From assembly GCA_964036315.1 (NCBI GenBank), contig OZ038500.1, forward strand, positions 63,878,749-63,942,748: DNA of 64,000 nt, written 5' to 3'. Below are positions 19,961 through 31,574 of this stretch, piece after piece. Under the pieces are notes generated by a model. The model was not told the DNA's origin and did no database searches. It was given only the letters and a program-made list of their open reading frames with translations. A program made the position numbers and the translations under genes. The stretch comes from Acanthosepion esculentum. Its lineage: Eukaryota; Mollusca; Cephalopoda; Sepiida; Sepiidae. Position 1 is the first letter of the stretch; the number at the start of each line of letters is the position of its first letter.

Positions 19961-20660
19961 TTACCCCCCCCCCTTACCGAGTCAGGTTGTAACACAAGGT
20001 CGTTTTTTAATGTGCGGACCCGAGTGTCATCACTCGGACCGCTGCTCTTAGGTGGTCATAGATTGTCCAAGCTGGTCTTAGCTGGTCCAAGCTTGCCAGA
20101 GCTAGTCTAAACTAGTCATAGCTGTTATACTACCAGCACAGAAACGGATCCCTGTGACCGGTAAGTATCCAAATGCGTATATCCCTCAAGAGAGGATTTT
20201 ACACGATATTTACTTGACCCCCCCACTGTGTCAGGTTGTGACACAAGGTCGGTTTTGAATGTGGGGACCCGTGTGTCATCACTCGGACCGCTGGTCTTAG
20301 CTGGTCATAGCTTGTCCAAGCTGGTCTTAGCTGGTCCAAGCTTGCCAGATCCGGTCTAAGCTAGTCATGGCTGTGATACTACCAGCGCAGGAACGGATCC
20401 CTGTCACCGTTAAGTATCCGAATGTGTATATCCCTCAAGAAAGGATTTTACACGGTATTTACTTGCCCCCCCCACTGTGCCAGATTGTGACAAAGGTCGG
20501 TTTTGAATGTGGGGACACGAGTGTTATCACTCGGACCGCTGGTCTTAGCTGGTCATAGCTGGTCAGAGCCGGTCCAAGCTGGTTATAGCTGTGATACTAC
20601 CAGAGCAGGGACGGACCCCTGTTACCCGTAAGTATCCGAATGTTCATACCCCCTCAAGAG
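19960..20660. repeat. higher-order tandem repeat, ~249-bp unit x2.8
   Basis: TACCAGC-type boundary words at 20131, 20380 and 20598 give spacings of 249 and 218 bp. Each unit has a C-run, GACCCGAGTG/CACTCGGAC able to form a hairpin, an inner ladder of AGCTGGTC/AAGCTGGTC words about 11 bp apart, and a TAAGTATCC word. It is richer in G and C than its surroundings. Confidence 0.88.
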
Positions 20661-20935
20661 AGGGATTTACCATATCCAGTTTACACTAATGCTAAAAAAG
20701 TAGATATTGATCTAGCTTTGCCGAAGCGTGAAAAATTCAGGCATGGGTTCAGTTTACACTAATGCTTAAAAAGTAGATATTGATCTAGCTTTGCCGAAGC
20801 GTGAAAAATTCAGGCATGGGTTCAGTTTACACTAATGCTTAAAAAGTAGATATTGATGTAGCTTTGCCGAAGCGTGAAAAATTCAGGCATGGGTTCAGTT
20901 TACACTAATGCTAAAAAAAGAATATATTGGCGTAG
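20661..20935. repeat. 73-bp tandem repeat x3.3
   Basis: TTACACTAATGCT starts at 20681, 20754, 20827 and 20900, an exact 73-bp period with near-identical units. It shares the TTTACACTA and GTAGATATTG words with the degenerate array at 19200, so it may be a recent re-amplification of that sequence. Confidence 0.92.
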
Positions 20936-21054
20936 TTTAAATTAGAATGGAAACATTAGTTAAGGAGAGAGCGAGAGTATGGATGGCGTAAAATAATTTT
21001 TTGTTATTGTTCTTATCTGTATTCTGATTTTTAGAGAAGACTGACTTATTTCCT

Positions 21055-21295
21055 TTTTATATATAATCCAAATTAAACAGCAAAGGCACATAATCTGTTC
21101 ATCTGGTGCGCTTTCACCAGTTGAAGGTTACAGAATCTCTGAGACGCAAGGAACTTTCTCTCATATTCGTGTGGGCAATCATAATCTATAATTAATAAAA
21201 AAACAAACAAATATTACTTAAGAGTCTATTCACGAAGAGTAATGTACTTGCCATCCGTAGAGTACTTTCACCCTTCTGAATCGGAATAGATTCAT
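21055..21295 (+). repeat. dispersed block, copy 1 left part
   Basis: Similar to 23995-24250 in the same orientation (AAACAGCAAAGGCACATAA, TTACAGAATCTC, CAATCATAATCTAT and ATATTACTTAAG words). Its continuation is displaced to about 22945-23150 by the LINE between them. Confidence 0.7.
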
Positions 21296-22850
21296 GTCTC
21301 CTGACTCGATTTTCTCACCAAAACGGAGGATCTTCTGAGCGAGATGCACATAACCCCAACGATGGTATCGGATATCATCTCTAAATTATCCCCCCATAAA
21401 GCTAGTGGTGGGGACTGGATACCAGCCATTGACCTGAAGAAATGTGCTCCTGAACTGGCTTCTGTCTTCAAACTATACAACTACTGTCTCACCAAATCTT
21501 GCTTTCCACCCTGTTGAAAGTCCTCATCTATTGTGCCTCTCTTCAAGAATTTTGCAGACCCTTCTTACCCATCTAACTACCGTTCTATCAGTCTCTTACC
21601 ACGCTTCGGTAAAGTCTTCGAGGCTTTAATAAACGCCGAAGTGGTTATGCACCTTACTTCCCATAGTCTGCTCTCCAACAAGCAATATGGTTCCCGCTTT
21701 GCCCGATCTACTGCTGACGTGCTCACGGCCATAACTGAATTTGTATACCAAGCACTTCACAATAACGGCGAAGCTCGAACCGTGGCTTTAGATATCTCTA
21801 AAGCATTTGATAGGGTTTGGCATGTCGGCCTTCTTTGTAAGCTTCAGGGGTATGGCATTAAAGGACGATTATTTGACTTAATTCAATCAAATCGTCAAAT
21901 CGTGAAATGAAAGTCGTTCTAATCGGGTTCTTTTCCACTTCTTTATCGTGAACGCCGGTGTTCCCCAAGGTTCTACTTTGGTTCCTACACTGTTCCTGAT
22001 CTTCATTAACGACCTTCCCGAAGTCATCAGTTCCCAAGTAGGCATCTATGCGGACGACACTACTATTTACTCCTGCCTCAATAGTAAATCTGGTATCTTT
22101 GACAAAACTAACCTGGCTGCCGGTCTCGAAAAGTACCTCCAGTCTGTGGTTGACTGGGGCAGGAAATGGCTTGTAAACTTCAATGCCTTCAAAACTGCTT
22201 TCATTTACCCACCACAAAGGACCCTCTCCGCCTCCCATCAGTATGTCTGACGGCCCACTTCACAAGAGCGACTTGTTGTGCCTGCTTGGTCTCACGCTGT
22301 CCGCTGATATGAGGTGGATCAAATACATAGACTCGATAACTTCATCTACCGAAAGGAAAGTTGGTTCTCTGTGTCGCGCCAGAACGTTTTTTTCTCGTCT
22401 GAGTCCATCCTTCAAATCCATAAATCAACCATCCGTCCTTGCATGGAATGTTGCTGTCATATATGGCCTGATTCCCCCGCTGTAAGTCTCGAGGTCCTCG
22501 ACAAAATCCAGGGACGGATATGCAGTGTGAAAGTCCTGATTTGGCATCTAGTCGCTTTCTCACAGACGTTCCATGGCTTCCAACTGTCTCTTCTAAAAGT
22601 ATTTTCACGGCAACTGTTCAGACGAGCTACTTTCGCTGGTTCCCCAACTGCTTGAATTTAAGCGAGCTACTAGTTTGGCATCTCGGTTACACCCTTTGAC
22701 TGTCGAAACGGTTAAATGTAGCCGTCCCTTCTTCTCTAACAACTTCTCTCGCACTTCCCGTCTGTGTAATTCTCTTCCTCTTACTTGCTTTATAATCTTT
22801 AAATATTCAAGTGTAATGTCTATCGACATCTTCTGATACATTGGTCGTGT
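21290..22850 (+). pseudogene. LINE family 1 reverse transcriptase, most complete copy
   Basis: Successive frames give the RT domain in order: MHITPTMVSDIISKLSPHKA-type fingers; NYRSISLLPRFGKVFEALIN (about 21580); motif A VALDISKAFDRVWH (about 21783-21825); motif B AGVPQGSTLVPTLFLIFIND (about 21955); motif C YADD (22047-22058); then LCLLGLTLSADMRWIKYIDS and IRPCMECCCHIWPDSPAVSL. At least four frameshifts and two stops interrupt it, for example at 21515 and 21907. No endonuclease domain is seen upstream, so the copy is 5' truncated. The clade is a jockey/CR1-like non-LTR element by the look of the palm and the C-terminal EYCCHIW region. Confidence 0.9.
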
Positions 22851-22944
22851 TCCCCGTCCTTCTCTTTATCCTCTCGCCAAACACGCCTCTTTACTCTTGT
22901 TCTATACCCTCTATAAACCCTTGCTTGCTAGTGGCACTCCGCCT

Positions 22945-23150
22945 TGCTTGGGTGAAATGCTTAAAAAGAAACACTCAAAACTGACCCAGCAAATCAAATG
23001 GACAAGTACATGCCTATAAATATTCAAGATCTGAAAAGTCTCTTTTTCGTTTCCATTTTTCCTATAACATGCTCGTTTCTCATATGTCCAGTCCATTTTC
23101 AGGATCCTTCTATAGAACCACATATTTATTGCCCCAAGTTTAATTTTCCT
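22945..23150 (+). repeat. dispersed block, copy 1 right part
   Basis: Continues the paralogy with 24250-24400 (AAAACTGACCCAGCAAATCAA against AAAACTGACTCAGCAAGTCAA), after the LINE. Confidence 0.6.
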
Positions 23151-23239
23151 CTGTGACGAAATTGTCCAGAATTTCCTGCAATATAGGATTCATTTTTAAT
23201 AGCACGTTTTTTGTTTCTAACAGAATATTCCTATTTGTT

Positions 23240-23680
23240 AATAACTTGTTTCGTTTGTGTGTGGCATCCGTCTTTCTTGAGAAAGCTTGGATCTCAAAGA
23301 AATGCCTCAGATGCTGATGACGGTGCAGTATCTGTTATGGCTGTACAGGCCCACACGGGTGTTACAATTTCGATGGTAACCAATTCATGTGAAGACGCTT
23401 TCCCTCGATGTCACCTTGTCGTTTTCTTTCTTTCGATAACACTTCTTTCCGGCGGCAAGCCTCCGTTTCTTCTTTCCTCGCTCGAGCTCTAGGTATAAAT
23501 CTTGTCTACAGCGTAAGCGAACATTGGCGACGTTTTCTCACCTCTCGATGTCCATGTGCATCGCTCTCATGTTCTTTTTGCTGACGTCCTTGAAGCAAAT
23601 ATTAGGTCTCCCTCGTGTTTCCTTGCCTGTGGCCAGTTCCCTGTAGAGAAGGACCTTCGTAATTCTTCCATGCTTTGGGT
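23240..23680 (-). pseudogene. LINE family 2 C-terminus with zinc-knuckle-like end
   Basis: Minus-strand translation gives LLYRELATGKETRGRPNICF, KDVSKKNMRAMHMD and later GYHRNCNTRVGLYSHNRYC. This is the charged tail and CxxC...H-type motif found at the C-end of a widespread molluscan LINE group. A stop replaces the first cysteine. Stops and shifts throughout. A shorter piece of the same tail lies at 23850-23960. Confidence 0.7.
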
Positions 23681-23849
23681 AGTTATATTTTAATTATTTG
23701 TGATGTGATGATCAGCATGGGTACAAACTTTCGTTAAGTGCCAAGTTAAACCACGAGATAATATGATGGTTTTGTGAGCAATGTAACAATTTAATGTTTT
23801 CTTTAGTATTGGACGAAAATTATATGCTCTTGTATTATTTTATTATTTT

Positions 23850-23960
23850 AAATTAAATGCATGTGAAGACGTTCTCGCCCGATGTCGCCTTGTTTTCTTC
23901 TCCGTTGAGCACGCTTCACCCCGGCGGCTAGTCTTCCTTTCTCCTCTCCTCTCTCCAGCC
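23850..23960 (-). pseudogene. small LINE family 2 tail fragment
   Basis: Minus-strand GERRGERKTSRRGEACSTE and RHRARTSSHA correspond to the basic tail of the 23240-23680 copy. The same nucleotide words ATGTGAAGACG and CGATGTC are present in both. Confidence 0.5.
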
Positions 23961-23994
23961 ATCGGTGGTAATTTATCTGCTTTATGAATTAACT

Positions 23995-24400
23995 GATATA
24001 TGTGCTTCATTAAACAGTAAAAGCACATAAACCCCTTGTTATGTGCATTTTATCCAATTAGAATTCAAGTTACAGAATCTCCAACATATAATGGAATTTC
24101 TCTCATAAACTTGTGAGTAATCATAATCTATTATTTCTTTAAAAATCCAGTCGAATATTACTTAAGGGCCTATTCACGAAGGTTTTGATCTCGGTACTTG
24201 ACATCTGCCGAGTATTCGTACCCGCCTGAGTCTAAACAGACATTTATCTGTTTTGAAACTTAAAACTGACTCAGCAAGTCAAACGGTCAATAAGATTTCT
24301 ATAACAGCATTGATCTTGATTGTTTTAGTTTGTTTTTCTTCTCCAAAGCCAGAATTACATCTTTGACAAGTGTGTTTATTGTTCCGAGATTAAAATATGA
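23995..24400 (+). repeat. dispersed block, copy 2, without LINE
   Basis: An uninterrupted relative of 21055-21295 plus 22945-23150. It acts as a paralogous empty site for the LINE insertion. Confidence 0.65.
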
Positions 24401-25190
24401 TCAGTCAATCGATTTTCCTTCTATCGATATAATGATGTTATCGATTCTATAAATAATTTATAGCAACATATACCTTGCCACTCAGCCGTTATAGATTTTA
24501 CAAGGTAAATGGCGGCCTCAACGTCTTTTCAATAATATCAATTCGCATGATTTCTACCTTTTCAGCAAACTGTGCGAAATGTGAATTCGTGTTGCCGATC
24601 TTCCTATAAGCATAACTACCTTTTTTCTGCAATCTGCTCGGTTCGGAATTTATTGACAAGCACAATTATTTCCTCGTAAAAATAAGATCAAACTCTATGT
24701 ATCAATAATGGTCTGCGAGATCAGTTTGTGTCTGTGTGTGTCGCCTTAAATATTTACGGTTAGGTTAGTTTGGCAAAATGTCGCAAGAAATAGAACCTCC
24801 TTTATGGATTCAAACTCTACACTATCAATGATCTGAGATACTAGCTGATTAAGCATGGCTCTCCGGTGGAAATATAATAACCAATTGCTGTACACTGTCT
24901 TAAACTAAAATAGTTATTAGGTTTTCCTATTTTAATATTCTGATGAATCTTGATTCTTAAATTAATCATTGAATAAGCTCATGGCGAGATCATCGGCAAT
25001 AAAATGTCCGTATAATTTCTCCAAACGCATCGTTAAATATTTGAGCTTAACATCTTTAATAAATATTGAAATTACAATCATAAATATGAATGCTGGTTGT
25101 TATTTTAAGGAGTGGGTGCAAATGAAAAGATTTGAAATTGGCAACTTTTTTTCAAATTTCACTGAAGCAGCCGTTAAAGGTTTATGTCTT
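24401..25190. other. non-coding, nothing recognised
   Basis: AT-rich. The 102-residue frame 24969-25277 has no family resemblance and overlaps the start of the next minisatellite. Confidence 0.45.
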
Positions 25191-25194
25191 TCCT

Positions 25195-25559
25195 TCTTTC
25201 ATTCGTTCATTCATTTTCCAATGAAATCTCTTTTCATGCGATCAAAACGGAATAGTTCATTATTTATGAGGTATTGAAAGAAAACGTTAAAAAATTCTAT
25301 CTTCCCTTCTTTCTTTCTTTCTTTCTTTCTTTTTCTCACTGAAACCAAGGAGTCTCTTTTCCTCCTCTTCCTACGCGATCAAAACGGAATAGTTAATTAT
25401 TTATGTGGCATTGAAAGAAAACGTTTAAAACTTCTTTCTTTCTTTCTTTCTTTCTTTCCTTTTCTCACTGAAACCAAGAAGTCTCTTTTCCTCCTCTTCC
25501 TACGCGATCAAAACGGAATAGTTAATTATTTGTGGCATTGAAAGAAAACGTTTAAAACT

Positions 25560-25617
<58 letters not shown>

Positions 25618-25965
25618 CTTCTTCTTTCTTTCTTTCTTTTTCTCACTGAAACCAAGAAGTCTCTTTTCCTCCTCTTCCTACGCGATCAAAACGGAATAGT
25701 TCATTATTTATGAGGTACTGAAAGAAAACGTTAAACACTTCTATCTTCTCTTCTCTTCTTTCTTTCTTTCTTTCTTTCTTTTTCTCACTGAAACCAAAAG
25801 TCCCCTTTCCCCATCTTCCTAAGCGATCAAAACGTAATAATCCATTAATAATGAGATCTTGACAGGAGACATTAAACACTTCTTACTTTTTCTCACTGAA
25901 ACCTAGTAGTGTCTTTTCTCCTCTTTACATGCGACCAAAACGGAATTGACCCTTATTTATGAGGT
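25195..25965. repeat. minisatellite, six units, variable (TTTC)n core
   Basis: The word GATCAAAACG recurs near 25239, 25376, 25507, 25685 and 25822 (with a variant at 25933), and TCACTGAAACC near 25338, 25466, 25644, 25787 and 25886. Units are about 110-180 bp; the length difference lies mainly in a CTTT/TTTC run that differs in each unit. Confidence 0.92.
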
Positions 25966-26164
25966 ATTGGCGGGACATAACGGTCGTGTGAAGTAACGAA
26001 TGGAGAGACAAGTGCAATTATGATAGGACGTTCACTGAATATAAGACCCAAGAGATACTCAAGGGTGAGGGTTACTGAATATGATGTATGATATGAACGT
26101 GAGGAGGAAATGAAGATTTTAAGGATAAGGAGGATACTTAACGGTTTTCTCTAGACTTGAAGAG

Positions 26165-26530
26165 TTGGTTGTTTTTCTTTAGCAGCATATCAACACCACT
26201 ATGGGTTATTTAATGCCGCAATCAAAATATATTCTACGCAATTTTATTTTTATTTTTTGAGATAATGGTTTTTAGTGATACAAGTATTACTAATTAACCT
26301 ACTGCTGGGAGAGTGGGGTCAAGGTTATTTGCGTTTAAGATAATATAACGAACCCAACCGGAAATGGAACTCGGCTCTCCGATTAACAATTTTGTGCCAT
26401 TATTCATTACACTACCCGCGCACCCAAGCTTACAACACCTATTATTCTCAAGCGGTCACCCATCTAGGAACTGACCAGGATCGACGTTGTTTAACTTCTG
26501 CTATCGTACGGAAACCGGTGTTTAATTGAG
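26165..26530 (-). mobile_element. 5S/tRNA chimeric SINE
   Basis: The minus strand has a 5S-like head (26530 to about 26426, with AGAAGTTAAACAACGTCG and GATGGGTGACCGCTTGAG), a tRNA-like segment, the body, and a single tail with GGGTTATTTAATGCCG reversed at 26200. The tail is not repeated here. Confidence 0.85.
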
Positions 26531-26679
26531 GAAGTTAAGATTGTAGTGTTCGGTAAAGCATTTGGGGAAAATAAATTCATCAGTAGTTTTCAATTATCAA
26601 GCACCTGGACACAGTTACAAACTTGACATTTTTAAATAAAAACAAAGTCCAGGTAACTCTTTAAGAAGAAAGGGGTTCT

Positions 26680-28860
26680 CGAAGGAGCAAAGTCCCTGTT
26701 TGCCTAGAGAATGAGGCACTGCATAGCCTCTAACAAATTTGGCTCTGGTTATTACTGCTAGCTCTGTATTAAGTGCAAGGTCGTCTATTCCCCGACCTCT
26801 TCAATCGATTTGACGTGTTATCACCCTCTGCTGATAAAGCTGAATGCTTTGTCAGTGAATTCTCTCCAAACTCTACTCTTGACTCTTCCGGAATATCCCT
26901 GCCTCACTTCCCTCCTAGAACTGAGTCTCTGTTGAGTGATATCCATATAACCCCTTCCATGATTTCTGCTGTCATCTCTAACCTAGATCCCCACAAACCA
27001 TGTGAGCCCAATGGTATCCCTGTAATAGTCATTAAGAAGTGTGCTCCCTTACTGGCTACAAACTGTACAATAAATGCCTCGCTGCCACCTGCATGCTGAA
27101 AGTCATCATCTGTTGTGGTGAGCCGTCCGACCCTTTCAACTATCGGCCTATTCAACTCTTTTGGGGAAATTCCTAGAGGTCCTAATCAATGCTGAATTGG
27201 TTTATCATCCTTCATTGCAGGGCCTTTTCTCAGACAAGCAATATGGCTTTCGTTTTTCTAGGTCAGCTGCTGATGTACTGACAATAATTGCGTAGAGGGT
27301 TTATGATGCACTAGACAAGAACGGTGAAACCTTTGACAAGGCTTGGCATTCAGGTTTTCTCCACAAACTGAAAATTTAACCTGTCTCCGGACATTTTTTT
27401 TAACTATCCAGTCTTTTGTATCAAATCGTGAAATGAGAGTTATTCTAAACGACCACTCGTCTAGATCCTTTTGAACTAATGCAGGTGTCCTCCAGGGATC
27501 CATCCTTGGTCCTACTCTATTTTTAAATTTCATTAATGACTTTCCTGATGACATCAGCTCTCAGCTTGGTATCTACGCTGTCGACACAACAATTTACTCC
27601 TGCCCCGATAGCAAAAGCTTATCAGTCTGACAAGTTCAAAATGGCAGCCGATGTCCAAAACTATCTCAAGTCCGTAGTAAACTAGTTGTAAAAGTTGGCT
27701 TGTCAATATTAACGCCTCCAAAATTAAAGTTCCCTACATTGATCATCTGAGTGACCTTATCTACGTATCGTACTCTGCTGGTATGAAAATGAAAAGCCCG
27801 ATCACTACTATCTTAATCTGTTCAAGTCTCGAGTTAACCGTTATCTCCCCCCTCTCCGTACAAATTGCTCCTTAATGTAAGCCTTCTCTGCCTTCTGCCT
27901 TTAGCTGATGCTAACCTCCAAGAAAGTGACTCTTTGAGCCTTCTCAGGCGAACGTTCTCAGCTGATATGTTGTAGAAAGACTATATTGAATCCATTGCTA
28001 GGTCAGCTGCTAAGAAAGTTCATTATGTCGGGAGAGACAATTTTTGTCTCCAGAATCTATCTTCAGTTAGTCAGTTATGAGCCATACGTGAATCACGCTG
28101 AGGCGATCATGTATCTTTCAATACATGACTGACGAGGCAGATTTTCTCCCGAAGTAGGTTGCCATTTCTTTCTACCATCCAGACTATAGACTCCGGTTTG
28201 TCCTAGTGGTGGGGAGAGGAGGATTCGTCTCTTTCCCAAGTATATTAGCACGTAAGTGAATGTAATGGATGCGGCTGGAATTCGAACTCGGCCCTCCGAT
28301 TCTTCAATCCGAGCCGCTATCCATTACTCCACCTTGCCTCCGACTTTACATATATGTAATTCTATCTTACATATCTATAATTCTACCATTCGTACATAAT
28401 TAGAATATTGCTGCTACATATGGTCCAGTGCCCTTACCATTTACCTTGAGATCCTTGATAAGATCCAAAGAAGAATCGGCAATATTACTGGTCCTGATGT
28501 GGCTGCTCAGCTCCAGTCAATTTCCCACCGGCGTAAGGTTTCCGCCTCTCTATGTGTTTTCTATAAATATTTTCATAGTAATTGTTCCGATGAGCTCTTC
28601 GCTGTGGTACCTAGATTTAAAACAAAAAAAATAAGCTCAGCACTAGACTGGCGTCAAAACCTCATCAATTTACAGTTGAGATGGCTAGATGTAACCGTAA
28701 ATTCTATGCTGACAGTTCTCGCACTTCTTGCTTGTGGAACTCTCTTCCGGTTAAGTGCTTTCCAGCCAACTTTAAACTGCCAAAATTTAAATGCAATACC
28801 AATCTGAAAGATTGGTTCAGACATTTAAGGGATATTTAAGATGTTGCAATTTGCACAACA
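26680..28860 (+). pseudogene. LINE family 1 reverse transcriptase, SINE-interrupted
   Basis: Broken frames give SLLSDIHITPSMISAVISNL, DPHKPCEPNGIPVIVIKKC, then SDKQYGFRFSRSAADVLTII (about 27230), a shortened motif A (FDKAWHSGFLHKL), [20 protein letters not shown] (about 27487) and YAVDTT, where the YADD motif is mutated. At 27790-27880 a foreign C-terminal end, YNLNLFKSRVNRYLPPPLRT, is followed directly by LTSKKVTL, an internal part of the RT. After a SINE at 28064-28360 the C-terminal region resumes (IYLEILDKIQRRIGNITG, FYKYFHSNCSDELFAVVPRF). Many stops; inactive. Confidence 0.85.
28064..28360 (-). mobile_element. tRNA-derived SINE, family 2, inserted in LINE
   Basis: Flanked by an 8-bp duplication, TCTATCTT (28056-28063 and 28361-28368). 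The minus strand begins with a tRNA-like head (box A region GGTGGAGTAATGGATAGCGG, box B GAGTTCGAATTCC) and ends with CATAACTGACTAACTG. Same family as 52198-52458. Confidence 0.88.
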
Positions 28861-29940
28861 ATTTCATACAGGCTGTTGTAATTTACAAGCGCCCCTAGCA
28901 TGGAGTGCCGAGTAAGAACTGAACAGCAATCACAATCTGCAAAACTTATCCACGACTTCACAAAGAGGTGCCCTAGATAAAGAAGATTGTCTTTGATGTG
29001 TCGTCTATTCAAGCATAAACAAAGAATTCTCTCTCAGACAAGCCAAATTCTTTCTATGCGAGCTGGGATTAAATTGGAATATTTTCTTTCTCTTTCCGCT
29101 CTTAGCTTCCAAATTAGATGAACCTTACAACGGATATCTTTTCTTCTTTTTCATCTTCATCGATTTCGTGCCCTGAAAAGAAAGAAACTATTTTTTCTTC
29201 ACGTCATATTCATCCTTGAAGCGTTCTTTAATAAAAATGATTAAAAAAAAAAGTTTAACTACTCTTACGCGCATGCGCGATTCTTGAGGGCTCTTCAAGG
29301 AAAGAAATGCAAATGGATGAAAGCAATTCTAGTGGTTGCCTGTTCGATAAAAAGCTACACGATCCCTAATTTCAGTACAGCAACTTTGACATGAGATTAC
29401 AGACTTAAAGAAGGATTTCTTGTTTAATATATAAAAAAAAAGAAATGGACGAAAAGATGAATCTCATATAAATGAACAAAAAGCGACAGGTAAGAAAAAA
29501 AGCTACGAGAATACATGAAATTAAATTATTTCTGTCAGAATAAAATTATCTTTAAAGCTTCATGTCTCTCCTGCCAAAATCGCAGGAGGAGATTTCCTTT
29601 TTTTTTTTCTATGCGCAGCTCATTTGAACACCGTTGGAAAATGATTCGACACTTGAGCTGCTTTTATTAGTTTCGGCAATTGGAGTTTTTGGACGCCATC
29701 GAAATTTTGTTTTTTGATTCGTCCTCAGATGTCAGTATCATGCAAAGGTAAAAAAAAATTAAAGGAATTAACTTTGAGTGACTCTGCGAGTATGGAATTG
29801 CACTTTATTTGACCCTTTCTTTTGCTTGAGATTTAAGAAAAACAAAATGAACCATACAAAAGCGACTTAACGCGTTATGAAATCAACATGTATGTCTACT
29901 CGAATACGCTTATCAACTAAATGTAACGTTTAAAGTAATA
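28861..29940. other. non-coding, nothing recognised
   Basis: No credible frame. A small hairpin CTCTCCTGC/GCAGGAGGAG lies near 29565-29595. Confidence 0.5.
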
Positions 29941-29942
29941 TT

Positions 29943-29945
29943 ATA

Positions 29946-30012
<67 letters not shown>

Positions 30013-30025
30013 TTGCGTGTGTGTA
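29943..30025. repeat. (TA)n(TG)n microsatellite
   Basis: TA array followed by TG units. Scattered GATA and GAGA words continue to 30130. Confidence 0.95.
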
Positions 30026-30149
30026 CAGATAGTGAACACATTTAGATAGATAGAGAGATACATACACGCATACATAAATACAGAGAGAGAGAGAGGGGTA
30101 GAAATAGATGTAGATATATATGGAAAAATAAGAGAATAAATAGAAGACG

Positions 30150-30230
30150 TTTATAAATGTACATGTTTCGCTTTTATATAAGTTTCATCATAATTTGGAA
30201 ATGAGTTAAGGAAAAGAAAGTTTCGGTATT
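30150..30230 (-). mobile_element. Penelope-like terminal fragment, family C, degenerate
   Basis: Shares GTACATGTTTCGCTTTTATA with the CATGTTTCACTTTTATT block at 6385; the core reads ATGATGA instead of CTGANGA. Confidence 0.35.
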
Positions 30231-30299
30231 TTAAGTTCTGGGTTGTTTGTTTTCATCTGTCAGGTAGGCATCACATGTTTTTGCCTTCTGGCGTTAATG

Positions 30300-30655
30300 T
30301 GTGTGTGTGCGTACGTGTGTGCGTGCGTACCTGTGTGTGTATGATAAGAAAAGAATGACAGAAATAGATAGATAGATAGATAGATAGATAGGTAAGTGAA
30401 ATTATGAAGTATATATGTACGTGTGTGTGTATATGATAAGAAAAGAGTGACATAGATAGATAGATATGAAAAGAGCGAGATAGATAGATAGATAATGAAA
30501 AGAGTTAGCTAGCCAGCTAAATAGATAATGAAGAGTGAGATAGACAGCAAGATATATAAATAGATAATGAAAAGAGATAGATAGATATGAAAAGAGCGAG
30601 ATAGATAGATAATGAAAAGAGATAGATAGATAGATGCGAAGAGTGAAATATAATG
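30300..30655. repeat. GATA/TGTG minisatellite
   Basis: Irregular repeats of AGATAGATAGATA joined by ATGAAAAGAG words, preceded by TGTG/CGTG. Low-complexity frames on the minus strand are artefacts. Confidence 0.85.
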
Positions 30656-30659
30656 CATT

Positions 30660-31570
30660 ATTCTATTATAAACTTTGGGAAATATATCATACACGTATCC
30701 GAAACACGAAATCGCTTAAACGTAAATCTGCTACAGGGAAATCCCACGAATCCAGAGACTCGATTGTCTGTTTCAAATTAAAGTTTTAAAATCTCCAAGA
30801 AGTCCTATCACCAACCACTAGAATGAAAGTAAAGTTTTCCTGATCAATTCTACGAGTTACGTTGATTGCATCGCATCAACTCTAATTGATCATTAGGCAA
30901 TGAATCCTGCGGAAACCAATTTATATGTAGACAGTGCGCATGGGCAGAGTATCCGAGGTGGTGAGACAATAATGGCATCATTATGTGAACAGTACTCGTA
31001 GGCGCTGTGGAGATCACTCACGGGAGACAACTCATTTTTTCTTTCTTTTCTTATCGGCTCTGAAAATTACATTGCCGTCACGCATGCGCTGTACAAACAA
31101 TCTTGAAAAGTTAAGCAAGGAGTTTCCAGACGGCAATAAGGCCCAGAATAAATATTAACTATTATTAAATGGTTTATCAATGATTTGTAATATTTAGTGT
31201 CTGCTGTTATTTCCGGGATTAGCCTTACATAAACTTATAAAAAAAGGTAAAGTGTTTGTGGAATAATTTTTATAGACGAGTATTCATCAGACCCTCTTTT
31301 ACCAACGACAATTTTCAGAATCGAAATATTGACTTTTTAAAACATTTTAAAGGGCTTCCTGTTCCTTGGAACACATTTAAACTCATCAACTTCCGCCCTT
31401 GGTACAATCCCTAACTATATTATACCTCCATTTAATGGCTATTATATGTGAGAACCGGAATTTCCGAAAATGAACTGTCTGAAGCTGTTATGCCGATTAA
31501 GGCAATATTAGTTTAAGTTTTCTGTAGACAAATAAATACTGTTTTTCTTTATTTTGCAGAAATGTATAAG
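30660..31570. other. non-coding, nothing recognised
   Basis: No frame above 60 residues and no match to other repeats here. Confidence 0.5.
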
Positions 31571-31574
31571 TGAT

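Noticed and set aside
19960..20660. CRISPR-like array of spaced repeats
   Set aside because: The units are contiguous ~249-bp tandem copies without unique spacers, and the context is eukaryotic.
29943..30655. Regulatory GATA-site cluster
   Set aside because: The GATA words are microsatellite units without a nearby gene.
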